In this document: piece by piece, positions 16,237 through 23,937 of the stretch | Numbering within the stretch: the first letter of the stretch is position 1 | How the letters are laid out: each line of letters begins with the position of its first letter | NCBI GenBank assembly: GCA_041687435.1 | Contig: JAWLBX010000001.1 | Location: forward strand, 124,001-188,000 | Source of the DNA: JACKII01 sp041687435 | Lineage (GTDB): Bacteria > Pseudomonadota > Alphaproteobacteria > Bin95 | Length of the DNA stretch: 64,000 nucleotides | Direction of reading: 5' to 3' | Made by a program: the position numbers and the translations under genes | Notes under the pieces: model-generated | The model's input: only the letters and a program-made list of their open reading frames with translations | The model's database searches: none | Told to the model about the DNA's origin: nothing

Positions 16237-16731
16237 TCAGTTAGCTCCATCGGTTGCAGCGGCGGGCTCGTCATCGCGCGGGCCGCGATCACGGCTCTCA
16301 CGCGGCGCATCTCCGTCATCGCGATCGCGCCCACGACGTTCGCCGCGATCGCCACCGCGATCACCACGGTCGCCACCACGTTCCCCGCGCTCTCCACGGT
16401 CACTGCGCTCGCGCTGCTGCAGCATTGCGGACGGACCTTCCGGAATTTCGTCGATCTTAATCGACAAATACCGAACCACGTCTTCCGAGATGCGCATGCG
16501 GCGCTCCATCTCGGCCAGCGCTGGCGCTGGGCAGTCGAGATGCATCATAACATAGTGGCCGCGGCGATTTTTGTTGATGCGGTAGGTCAGGGTCCGAAGG
16601 CCCCACATCTCCCGCTTCACCAAACTTCCGCCCTGTTCGGCAATCAGTTCGCCATAGCTGTCGGCCATTGCTTCTACCTGTGCGGCAGACATATCCTGGC
16701 GAACAATGAAAATAGTCTCGTAATACGGCAT
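16237..16731 (-). CDS. rpsF: 30S ribosomal protein S6 with RG/RD-rich C-terminal tail
   Basis: A 164-residue S6. The ferredoxin-like core (residues 1 to about 100) has MPYYETIFIVRQDMS, GLRTLTYRINKNRRGHYVMMH and ERRMRISEDVVRYLSIKID. Residues 107-152 are an unusual low-complexity tail of RG, RD and GD repeats that should be disordered and strongly charged. S6 binds S18 and the 16S rRNA platform. The ATG at 16731 gives the canonical MPYYE start; an upstream TTG at 16758 would add nine residues. First gene of the operon, with a leader of about 170 bases upstream if the -10-like TATAAG at 16911-16916 is real. Confidence 0.96.
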   Translation of the reverse strand: MPYYETIFIVRQDMSAAQVEAMADSYGELIAEQGGSLVKREMWGLRTLTYRINKNRRGHYVMMHLDCPAPALAEMERRMRISEDVVRYLSIKIDEIPEGPSAMLQQRERSDRGERGERGGDRGDRGGDRGERRGRDRDDGDAPRESRDRGPRDDEPAAATDGAN

Positions 16732-16910
16732 TCCCCGGTCCCGGCGGTACGGCGTCAAGCCGCCCGCGCTTGCTCAAGTGATGGTCTCCGCGGCCTTGGA
16801 TTTGGCTGGGTTTGCCGCCTCATCGTCCGGATGACCCAGACAGCGGTCAATTCCCGCTTCCCGCCGCTTTTGGTCCCGCAGTGCGGATGCCAGCGGTGGC
16901 GGAAAGCGCC

Positions 16911-16938
16911 CTTATACTGATTTTGACCCCATACGCAA
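16911..16938 (-). promoter_or_regulatory. candidate promoter for the rpsF operon
   Basis: On the minus strand TTGCGT (16933-16938) is followed after 16 bases by TATAAG (16911-16916), five of six bases matching the -10 consensus. The -35 element is poor. Transcription from here would give a leader of about 170 bases before rpsF. Confidence 0.4.
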
Positions 16939-16970
16939 GGCCGGAGTACACAAAAAAAATCGGCGCCGGC

Positions 16971-17000
16971 TTGACATGCGATAGAAACCCGTTCTCTAAC
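16971..17000 (+). promoter_or_regulatory. candidate promoter for fabD and the fatty-acid synthesis genes
   Basis: A perfect -35 TTGACA (16971-16976) is followed after 18 bases by TCTAAC (16995-17000), four of six matches to the -10 consensus. Transcription would start near 17007, giving a leader of about 45 bases before the fabD start. Confidence 0.6.
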
Positions 17001-17052
17001 CTGCGGCTCATCAAACATATTGCAGTTTTCGTAGTGCGGAGGCAAGCACGCC

Positions 17053-17994
17053 ATGACGCGCGCATTCGTCTTTCCGGGACAGGGGTCCCAGGCAGTTGGT
17101 ATGGGCCAGCGATTGGCAGAAGCCTCACCGGTTGCCCGCGAGGTTTTCGAAGAGGTCGATGACGCCCTCGGGCAGACCCTCTCGCGCCTGATGTTCGAAG
17201 GACCACAGGAAGAATTGACGCTGACAGCGAATGCCCAGCCAGCCTTGATGGCAGTGTCGGTTGCGCTGGTCCGCACGCTGGAGAAAGAAGGCGGAACGCG
17301 GCTCGCCGACATCGCCGCCTACGTCGCCGGGCATTCTTTGGGCGAATATTCGGCACTTGCCGCAACCGGTACCATTGGCTTGGCCGATACCGCCCGCCTG
17401 CTGCGCCGCCGCGGCGAGGCCATGCAGGCAGCCGTACCGGTAGGGCAAGGCGCCATGGCCGCGCTTCTGGGCCTGGATATCCCCGATGTGCAGGAAATCG
17501 TCGCTGTGGCAGGCGCGGACGGCGTCGTCGCGATTGCCAACGACAATACCCCCGGGCAGGTTGTGGTCAGCGGTGCCTTGAAAGCCGTCGAACGCGTCAC
17601 CGATCTCGCCAAGGGCAAAGGGGCGCGCCGGGCCATCATGCTGGATGTCAGCGCACCGTTCCACTGTCCCCTGCTGCAGCCGGCAGCCGATGCGATGCAG
17701 GAAGCGCTGGCAACCATTGCCATGGATGAGCCATCGGTTCCCCTGATCGCGAACGTCACCGCTGCGCCGGTAACGAACCCAGAAGAGATCCGCCGGCTGC
17801 TGGTCGAACAAGTTACCGCTACAGTTCGGTGGCGTGAAAGCGTCATGGCGATGAAAGGCCTGGATGTCGCCACTTTGGTGGAGATGGGCGGCGGCAAGGT
17901 ATTGACCGGCATGGTTCGGCGCATTGACCGCGCCCTGACGGGCATCGCCATTGAAGGCCCGGATGATATTGAGTCATTCCTGGGCAAATTGTGA
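17053..17994 (+). CDS. fabD: malonyl-CoA:ACP transacylase
   Basis: A 313-residue transacylase that transfers malonyl from CoA to acyl carrier protein at the start of fatty-acid elongation. The oxyanion motif FPGQGSQ lies at residues 7-13, the nucleophile Ser95 in GHSLGEYSALAA, the ANDNTPGQVVVSG segment in the middle, and the catalytic His in SAPFHCPLLQPA near residue 203. Length is normal. First gene of fabD-fabG-acpP-fabF, in the order seen in many bacteria. The promoter candidate upstream has a perfect -35. The next gene starts 16 bases after its stop. Confidence 0.97.
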   Translation: MTRAFVFPGQGSQAVGMGQRLAEASPVAREVFEEVDDALGQTLSRLMFEGPQEELTLTANAQPALMAVSVALVRTLEKEGGTRLADIAAYVAGHSLGEYSALAATGTIGLADTARLLRRRGEAMQAAVPVGQGAMAALLGLDIPDVQEIVAVAGADGVVAIANDNTPGQVVVSGALKAVERVTDLAKGKGARRAIMLDVSAPFHCPLLQPAADAMQEALATIAMDEPSVPLIANVTAAPVTNPEEIRRLLVEQVTATVRWRESVMAMKGLDVATLVEMGGGKVLTGMVRRIDRALTGIAIEGPDDIESFLGKL

Positions 17995-18010
17995 GGAAAA
18001 GGTTTTCGGC

Positions 18011-18754
18011 ATGATGTTCGATCTGACTGGCCGCCGCGCACTGGTCACTGGCGCATCCGGCGGAATTGGCGCCGCAATCGCCCGGGCACTGCATTCACAA
18101 GGGGCGGCCGTAGCGCTGTCCGGAACGCGGGAAGACGCACTGCAAGCACTGGCGGATGACCTCGGCGGCGAACGGGTAGTCGTCACCCCCTGTAACTTGG
18201 CAGACCCCGAAGCCGTCGACGGACTGATCAGCAAAGTCGACTCGGCGCTCGGCGGCATCGATATCCTGATCAACAATGCCGGCCTCACCCGGGACGGCCT
18301 GGCCATGCGCATGAAGGATGCTGATTGGCAAACGGTGCTCGACGTAAATCTGACCGCGGGTTTCAAACTGGCAAAAGGGGCACTTCGCGGCATGACCAAG
18401 GCGCGGTTCGGCAGGATCATCGGGATCACATCGGTGGTCGGCGTCACTGGCAACCCTGGTCAGGCCAACTACGCGGCCTCCAAGGCTGGCATGATTGGCA
18501 TGAGCAAAGCGCTGGCCGGAGAGGTTGCAGCGCGCGGCGTCACCGTGAATTGCGTGGCCCCCGGCTTCATCGAAACGGCGATGACCGATGCCCTCAATGA
18601 CAAACAGAAGGAAGCGATCCTGCCGCGGATTCCGGCGGGCCGCCTGGGACATGGCGAAGAGGTTGCAGCGGCCGTCGTCTTCCTCGCAAGCAATGAAGCA
18701 GCCTATGTCACCGGGCAAACCCTGCATGTTAATGGCGGCATGGCGATGATCTGA
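18011..18754 (+). CDS. fabG: 3-oxoacyl-ACP reductase
   Basis: A 247-residue SDR enzyme that reduces 3-oxoacyl-ACP with NADPH. The cofactor motif TGASGGIG, NNAGLTRDGLAMRM, the catalytic Ser in ITSVVGVTGNPGQ, Tyr and Lys in YAASKAG, and the C-terminal VTGQTLHVNGGMAMI are all canonical for FabG. Two adjacent ATGs exist (18011 and 18014); 18011 is preferred from the spacing to AAAGG (17998-18002). Located between fabD and acpP as expected. Confidence 0.97.
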   Translation: MMFDLTGRRALVTGASGGIGAAIARALHSQGAAVALSGTREDALQALADDLGGERVVVTPCNLADPEAVDGLISKVDSALGGIDILINNAGLTRDGLAMRMKDADWQTVLDVNLTAGFKLAKGALRGMTKARFGRIIGITSVVGVTGNPGQANYAASKAGMIGMSKALAGEVAARGVTVNCVAPGFIETAMTDALNDKQKEAILPRIPAGRLGHGEEVAAAVVFLASNEAAYVTGQTLHVNGGMAMI

Positions 18755-18863
18755 AGCGGTAAGCGCTGATATGCCGCGGCGCAAAGTGTGCGAAATCGGG
18801 CCATCTCCGAGCGTGAGTTGACCTAGAAGGGGCTGTCAAATCATGGTAACACCCCTCGCAAAC

Positions 18864-18885
18864 GCCTCGACGTTCGCGGCGAGGC
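18864..18885. other. hairpin in the fabG-acpP gap
   Basis: In the 224-base gap between fabG and acpP, GCCTCG (18864-18869) and CGAGGC (18880-18885) form a six-base stem with a ten-base loop. No T run follows, so it is at best a weak attenuator or an RNA-processing site upstream of acpP, which is often expressed separately at high level. A weak TTGAGA (18912-18917) further on could be part of an acpP promoter, but I see no good -10. Confidence 0.3.
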
Positions 18886-18978
18886 ACGAGACCACACATG
18901 AGGCCTTTACGTTGAGACACGACAAGGTTTCATTCGAATACAAACCCATCTCTAAAATCTTCTAAGGGATCAGTATCT

Positions 18979-19212
18979 ATGAGCGACGTTGCTGAGCGCG
19001 TTAAAAAGATCGTTATCGAGCACTTGGGTGTCGAGGAAGACAAGGTTACGGAAAACGCTACCTTTATCGACGATCTGGGCGCGGACTCGCTCGACACGGT
19101 CGAACTGGTCATGGCGTTCGAGGAAGAGTTCGGCGTCGAGATTCCCGACGACGCCGCCGAAAAAATCCAAAGCGTCAAGGACGCCATCTCCTATATTCAA
19201 GAGAACACCTGA
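18979..19212 (+). CDS. acpP: acyl carrier protein
   Basis: A 77-residue acidic four-helix protein. The phosphopantetheine serine lies in GADSLDTVELVMAFEEEF (DSLD motif), and EIPDDAAEKI follows. It carries growing acyl chains for the Fab enzymes encoded on both sides. The ATG follows AAGGGA (18963-18968). The 224-base gap upstream suggests an independent promoter in addition to read-through from fabG. Confidence 0.98.
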   Translation: MSDVAERVKKIVIEHLGVEEDKVTENATFIDDLGADSLDTVELVMAFEEEFGVEIPDDAAEKIQSVKDAISYIQENT

Positions 19213-19263
19213 GCGCCGATCCGCGCTTTGGGCGGTACGATCTGAACGCCAGGAGAATTGTTC

Positions 19264-20523
19264 ATGCGACGCGTGGTGGTAACGGGGCTTGGCTTGGTGA
19301 CGCCGCTTGGCTGCGGAGTCGAAGCCACTTGGCAACGTCTCATCGCCGGCCAATCGGGTTTGCGCCGCATTGACCGGTTCAATGTCGACGACCTGCCTTG
19401 CAAGGTCGCGGCACAATTGCCGGAAGGCGCGACCTCCGACGGCCTTTGGAATGCCGATGACTGGGTGGAAAAGCGCGAACAGCGCAAGATCGACCCCTTC
19501 ATCACCTACGGAATTGCGGCCGCCCAGCAGGCGGTTGACGATTCCGGATGGGTTCCAGGCGACGAGGAAGCCCGTTGCCGCTCCGGCGTGATGATCGGGT
19601 CCGGAATCGGCGGTTTGGGAACGATTTACGAAAATTCGATCATTCTCGAAACCAAAGGCCCCCGCCGGATCTCTCCGTTCTTTATCCCTGCATCATTGAT
19701 AAATCTGGTTTCCGGCCAAGTATCGATCCGGTTTGGGTTCAAGGGACCCAACCATGCGCCCGTGACTGCCTGCGCCACCGGCGCCCATGCTCTCGGCGAT
19801 GCCGCGCGCATGATTGTTTGTGACGATGCCGACGTGATGGTTGCCGGCGGCGCAGAAGCTGCGATCTGCCGCCTGGGAATTGCAGGCTTCGCCGCTGCAC
19901 GAGCGCTATCGACCGGCTATAACGATGACCCCGAACGGGCGTCCCGCCCCTGGGATGTTGGCCGCGACGGGTTTGTCATGGGCGAGGGTGCCGGGGTGGT
20001 CGTGCTGGAAGAATACGAGCACGCAAAGGCCCGTGGCGCCAAAATCTACGCGGAACTGTGTGGCTATGGCCTGTCCGGCGATGCCCATCATATCACCGCC
20101 CCAGCCGACGATGGCGATGGCGGCTTCCGCGCAATGCAAGGTGCGCTGAAACGGGCAAAAATGTCCGTCAATGAGATCGACTATATCAATGCGCATGGCA
20201 CCTCCACCCCATTGGGGGACGAGATCGAACTGGGCGCCGTAAAGCGGATGTTCGGCAAGCATGCATACGAACTGGCAATGTCATCGACCAAATCGGCAAT
20301 TGGCCATCTGTTGGGCGCTGCGGGAGCGGTGGAGGCGATTTTCTCCATTCTAGCCATCCGCGACGGGGTATTGCCGCCGACCCTCAATCTCGAGCAGCCT
20401 TCAGAAGGCTGCGACATCAATCTGGTGCCGAAAGCTGCACAAAAGCGCGAAGTTCGGGCGGTGTTGTCCAACTCCTTCGGTTTCGGCGGCACGAACGCAT
20501 CGCTGATCTTTGCCAAAGTCTGA
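19264..20523 (+). CDS. fabF: 3-oxoacyl-ACP synthase II
   Basis: A 419-residue condensing enzyme. It starts RRVVVTGLGLVTPLG. The active Cys is in VTACATGAHALGDA, followed by the histidines of NAHGTSTPLGDEIE and KSAIGHLLGAAG, and it ends with SFGFGGTNASLIF. This is the Cys-His-His set of FabF-type elongation enzymes. It elongates acyl-ACP with malonyl-ACP, including the temperature-responsive step to C18:1 in model bacteria. Start ATG at 19264 has GGAGA at 19251-19255; an in-frame TTG six bases upstream is less likely. Follows acpP by 51 bases. Confidence 0.97.
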   Translation: MRRVVVTGLGLVTPLGCGVEATWQRLIAGQSGLRRIDRFNVDDLPCKVAAQLPEGATSDGLWNADDWVEKREQRKIDPFITYGIAAAQQAVDDSGWVPGDEEARCRSGVMIGSGIGGLGTIYENSIILETKGPRRISPFFIPASLINLVSGQVSIRFGFKGPNHAPVTACATGAHALGDAARMIVCDDADVMVAGGAEAAICRLGIAGFAAARALSTGYNDDPERASRPWDVGRDGFVMGEGAGVVVLEEYEHAKARGAKIYAELCGYGLSGDAHHITAPADDGDGGFRAMQGALKRAKMSVNEIDYINAHGTSTPLGDEIELGAVKRMFGKHAYELAMSSTKSAIGHLLGAAGAVEAIFSILAIRDGVLPPTLNLEQPSEGCDINLVPKAAQKREVRAVLSNSFGFGGTNASLIFAKV

Positions 20524-20542
20524 CACAGCAGGAGCGTAGCCG

Positions 20543-21532
20543 GTGTGGAAGCGATTGCTGGCACTGGCTGTCGTGCTGGCGTTGGCCTGTGCGGGCGGAG
20601 CTTATGTCTGGTGGCAGCAGGCCATCACACAACCGGGCCCTTCCTCACAGCCGACACGCGTGATCGTCGAGCGGGGCAGTGGTGTGCTGCAAATCGCCTG
20701 GCAATTGAAACGCGAGGGTGTGATCGAGCATCCGCGTTTGTTTCAGTTGCTGGCCGAATGGCGTGAGCACACCAAGTCTCTCAAAGCGGGCGAATACCTC
20801 TTCCCGGCTGGTGTCAGCCTGGAGGCTGCACTCACCCGGATTGTTCGGGGCGAAACCGAGGTTCATTTCGTCACATTCGCTGAGGGCCTGACAACCCACG
20901 CCATGCTGGAACTGCTGGCTGCGCAGGAAGGGTTGGTGGGTGATGTGCCGGAGGATGTGCCGGAGGGCGCATTGCTTCCCTCGACCTATGATTACCAATT
21001 CGGGACAAACCGGCGCAACTTCGTCGCACGTATGCAGCAGGGGATGCAACGTGCCATGGCCAAAGCATGGGCCGCCCGCAGGCCGGATTTGCCGCTGAAA
21101 AACGAACATGAACTCGTTACCCTCGCATCCATTGTCGAAAAGGAAACCGGGCTGAGCGGTGAACGCGCCGAAGTCGCCGGCGTATTCATCAACCGGCTGC
21201 GGCGGGGCATGAAGCTACAATCGGACCCGACCACCATCTATGCCGTCACCGGCGGAACGGCACCGCTGGGCCGAGGTTTGCGGCGCAGTGAATTGGCCAA
21301 TGCCCACCCTTACAACACCTATCACATAACGGGGCTTCCACCTGGTCCGATTGCCAACCCAGGAGAGGCAGCTCTGATGGCGACAGCACAACCGGCGGAA
21401 ACGGATGCACTGTATTTTGTCGCCGACGGCTCGGGGGGCCATGCCTTCTCCGAGACCCTGGCCGAGCATAATCGCAATGTCGCCCGGTGGCGAGCGATAG
21501 AGCGTGACCGCCGGAAATCAGAAAAAGAGTAA
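20543..21532 (+). CDS. mltG: endolytic murein transglycosylase MltG
   Basis: A 329-residue YceG-like protein. The N-terminus is one membrane anchor (about residues 3-20), followed by a LysM-like region with VIVERGSGVLQIAWQLKREGVI. The catalytic domain has ASIVEKETGLSGERAEVAGVFINRL with the catalytic Glu, and LQSDPTTIYAVTG, ending with NPGEAALMATAQPAETDALYFVA. MltG cleaves nascent glycan strands in the periplasm and is thought to end glycan polymerisation. Start is GTG with AGGAG at 20530-20534. It follows fabF by 19 bases, a conserved arrangement in alphaproteobacteria. Confidence 0.95.
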   Translation: MWKRLLALAVVLALACAGGAYVWWQQAITQPGPSSQPTRVIVERGSGVLQIAWQLKREGVIEHPRLFQLLAEWREHTKSLKAGEYLFPAGVSLEAALTRIVRGETEVHFVTFAEGLTTHAMLELLAAQEGLVGDVPEDVPEGALLPSTYDYQFGTNRRNFVARMQQGMQRAMAKAWAARRPDLPLKNEHELVTLASIVEKETGLSGERAEVAGVFINRLRRGMKLQSDPTTIYAVTGGTAPLGRGLRRSELANAHPYNTYHITGLPPGPIANPGEAALMATAQPAETDALYFVADGSGGHAFSETLAEHNRNVARWRAIERDRRKSEKE

Positions 21533-21536
21533 CGAT

Positions 21537-22433
21537 ATGCCACTAGCGTCGATGACCGGCTTTGCCCGCTCGCAGGGAATGACCGGCGATATCCAATGGG
21601 TTTGGGAACTGCGTAGCGTCAACAGCCGCGGACTGGACCTCAGGTTACGCTTGCCGAACGGGTTCGAAGCGCTGGACCAACCGGTGAGGAAATTGACTTC
21701 CGGTGCCTTTGCGCGCGGCAGCATCTCAGTCAACCTGCAAGTGCAGTGGGCAAGGGCAAGAGCCAGCTATCAGATCAATGAGGAGTGGCTGGCAACTGTC
21801 CAACACCGCACACGCCGCCTGCTTTTACAGGGTGATGCGGCCGAATATGAAAGGATCCGGCCGGAGGGTTTGCTGGCGCTGCGCGGTGTGATCGAAGCGC
21901 TGGATGAAGCCCCCTCCCCTACCCTGGAAGCAGAAATCCATAACGAGTTGATGGCAGGCGCAGAGACAGCCACCTTGGAACTGCTCCATGCAAGGGCCGA
22001 GGAGGGGCGCGCTCTGGAAGCCATCCTGACCGCGCATCTCGATCAAATCGAGACACTGACTGCCTCTGCCCGCACGACGGCGGCCACCCAACCCGAGGCC
22101 ATCCGGACCCGGCTGGTGCAGGCAATAACCGAGGCGGCCAGCACCTCCCCCGCCCTGCCTGAGGAGCGGCTGGCCCATGAGATCGCAATGCTGGCGGCGA
22201 AGGCCGACGTGCGCGAGGAACTGGACCGCCTTGCGGCCCATATTGCGGCTGGCCGGGAGCTGATCCGGAAGGGTGAACCGTGCGGCCGCAAGCTGGAATT
22301 CCTGGCCCAGGAATTCAACCGCGAAACCAATACCCTCTGCAGCAAATCGCAGGATATCGATCTCACGCGAATCGGGCTTGATTTGAAGGCCGCTATCGAT
22401 CAGGTGCGCGAGCAGGTCGCGAACGTCGAATAG
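21537..22433 (+). CDS. yicC: YicC/YloC family endoribonuclease
   Basis: A 298-residue member of the YicC family. It begins LASMTGFARSQG, has WELRSVNSRGLDLRLRLP near the start, and ends in the family core GRKLEFLAQEFNRETNTLCSKSQD with DLKAAIDQVREQVANVE. YicC proteins have been shown to be endoribonucleases involved in RNA turnover. The ATG at 21537 was chosen because the family starts with this MTGFA block; the longer frame from 21504 overlaps mltG. The gene lies four bases after mltG and 23 bases before gmk, so it belongs to the same transcript. Confidence 0.94.
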   Translation: MPLASMTGFARSQGMTGDIQWVWELRSVNSRGLDLRLRLPNGFEALDQPVRKLTSGAFARGSISVNLQVQWARARASYQINEEWLATVQHRTRRLLLQGDAAEYERIRPEGLLALRGVIEALDEAPSPTLEAEIHNELMAGAETATLELLHARAEEGRALEAILTAHLDQIETLTASARTTAATQPEAIRTRLVQAITEAASTSPALPEERLAHEIAMLAAKADVREELDRLAAHIAAGRELIRKGEPCGRKLEFLAQEFNRETNTLCSKSQDIDLTRIGLDLKAAIDQVREQVANVE

Positions 22434-22456
22434 CTCGGCCCTGCAGGAGATTTTTT

Positions 22457-23092
22457 ATGGACTCTGTCCTACGCCGCCGGGGCCTGATGCTGGTCCTGTC
22501 TTCGCCTTCGGGCGCTGGCAAGACCACGATTGCCCGCCGTTTGCTCGCGGAAGACGAAAACCTGGATATGTCCGTTTCCGCGACGACTCGCCCGAAGCGG
22601 CCCGGGGAGGTATCGGGCGTGGATTATCACTTCATCGACAAGACCACGTTCAACCTGATGCTGAACCGCGGCGAACTGCTGGAACACGCCCGCGTGTTCA
22701 GCAATTTCTATGGCACTCCCCGCGGGCCGGTCGAGGCGGCGCTCAGCCAGGGCCAGGATATGTTGTTCGACATCGACTGGCAGGGAACGCAGCAACTCCG
22801 CGAATCGGCGCGTGAAGACCTTGTCTCGATCTTCATTCTGCCGCCGTCGACACAGGCGCTGGAAGAACGGCTGACGAAGCGGGCACAAGATCCACCGGAC
22901 GTTGTCGCCGAACGCATGGCCAAGGCAGCGGATGAAATGAGCCACTGGCCCGAATACGACTATGTCATCATCAACGCCGATATCGATAAGAGTGTTGCCC
23001 AAGTCCGCGCCATCTTGACGGCGGAGCGCGCCCGCCGTGACCGCCTCCTGGGGCTTGGTGAGTTCGTCCGCGGTTTACAGGCAGGTCACTGA
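22457..23092 (+). CDS. gmk: guanylate kinase
   Basis: A 211-residue kinase that makes GDP from GMP and ATP. The P-loop SSPSGAGKTT is at residues 15-24, followed by the GMP-binding SVSATTRPKRPGEVSGVDYHFI, ELLEHARVFSNFYGTPRGPVE and FDIDWQGTQQL, and the lid with RAQDPPDVVAERM. Normal length. The ATG follows CAGGAGA (22443-22449). It ends the plus-strand block, and its last seven bases overlap the end of convergent rsmA. Confidence 0.97.
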   Translation: MDSVLRRRGLMLVLSSPSGAGKTTIARRLLAEDENLDMSVSATTRPKRPGEVSGVDYHFIDKTTFNLMLNRGELLEHARVFSNFYGTPRGPVEAALSQGQDMLFDIDWQGTQQLRESAREDLVSIFILPPSTQALEERLTKRAQDPPDVVAERMAKAADEMSHWPEYDYVIINADIDKSVAQVRAILTAERARRDRLLGLGEFVRGLQAGH

Positions 23093-23937
23093 CTCCGGTG
23101 TAGACGCCGTTCGAAGGCGGTCGCAAGACGGACAAAATCCGCAGGCAATAGTTCCTCTGCCCGGGCCGTCGGCTTGATGCCTATTTCTTCCAGCAGCGGT
23201 TCAGGGTCGGCAACCCAGGAGCGGAGGCTGGACCGCAAAACCTTCCGCCGCTGACCGAAGGCCGCAGCAGTACAGGCTTCCAGGGTTTTCAGGGCGCATA
23301 CCAGTGGCGTTTCGAACGGTACCAGCGTGACAACGCTGGATGTCACCTTCGGCGGCGGATGGAAGGCACCCGGCGCCAAATCGAAGTCTTTTCGGACCCG
23401 GCATAAAGCCTGCGTCAGCACGCTGAGCCGTCCGTAGGCCTTGGTGCGTGGAACTGCCGTCAAACGTTCGGCCACCTCCTTCTGGAACATCAGCGTCAGG
23501 CTTTCGAACGCACTCGCCCGCGCCAGCCATTTGGTCAGAAGCGCCGTCGAGATATTGTAGGGAAGGTTCGCAACTATCTTCCGCGGCGCGCTGCCAACCT
23601 CAGCTGCATCGAATTGCAAGGCATCTGCGGCGATGATCTCCAATCGGCAGGGAAATGCCGCCGCCAATTCCTCCAGGGCAGACAGGCAACGCGGGTCAAA
23701 CTCCACCGCCACGACATGCGGCGCGCCGGCGGCCAGCAAGGCCCTGGTTAAGCCGCCCGGGCCTGGACCTATTTCAATGACGGTCCCTTTGGAAAGGTCT
23801 CCCGCCGCCGTCGCTATTCGTGCGATCAGCCGCGGGTCGGTTAAAAAATGCTGACCATATCGTTTTAAGGGAGCCAGGCCATGCGCCTCGATGACCTCGC
23901 GCAAGGGCGCCAACTTCGGAAATTCACCTGCCGGCAC
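23086..23937 (-). CDS. rsmA: 16S rRNA (adenine1518-N6/adenine1519-N6)-dimethyltransferase
   Basis: A SAM-dependent methyltransferase (KsgA) of about 283 residues that dimethylates two adjacent adenines near the 3' end of 16S rRNA. Visible motifs are LKRYGQHFLTDPRLIARI, the SAM motif IEIGPGPGGLTRALL, VVAVEFDPRC, the catalytic NLPYNIST and APGAFHPPPKVTSSVV. The start is uncertain. A GTG at 23937 overlaps the pdxA end by 14 bases. A TTG at 23913 has a good Shine-Dalgarno (AGGTGA) ten bases upstream and gives LAPLREVIEAHGL as the first residues. Coupled to pdxA in either case. Confidence 0.95.
   Translation of the reverse strand: MPAGEFPKLAPLREVIEAHGLAPLKRYGQHFLTDPRLIARIATAAGDLSKGTVIEIGPGPGGLTRALLAAGAPHVVAVEFDPRCLSALEELAAAFPCRLEIIAADALQFDAAEVGSAPRKIVANLPYNISTALLTKWLARASAFESLTLMFQKEVAERLTAVPRTKAYGRLSVLTQALCRVRKDFDLAPGAFHPPPKVTSSVVTLVPFETPLVCALKTLEACTAAAFGQRRKVLRSSLRSWVADPEPLLEEIGIKPTARAEELLPADFVRLATAFERRLHRSQ

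Larger units (their letters stand above)
16732..17052. other. 321-base divergent intergenic region between rpsF and fabD
   Basis: No convincing gene lies here; open frames are short or antisense extensions of neighbours. It holds candidate promoters for both operons (listed separately) and a long rpsF leader. Near the rpsF start the leader has an inverted repeat (GGCGG 16743-16747 and CCGCC 16760-16764). The part next to fabD is AT-richer, with an A8 run at 16952-16959. Confidence 0.6.

Noticed and set aside
16280..16413. Short imperfect DNA repeats that might suggest a CRISPR or tandem-repeat array
   Set aside because: They encode the RG/RD tail of S6 in frame, with no regular spacer structure.
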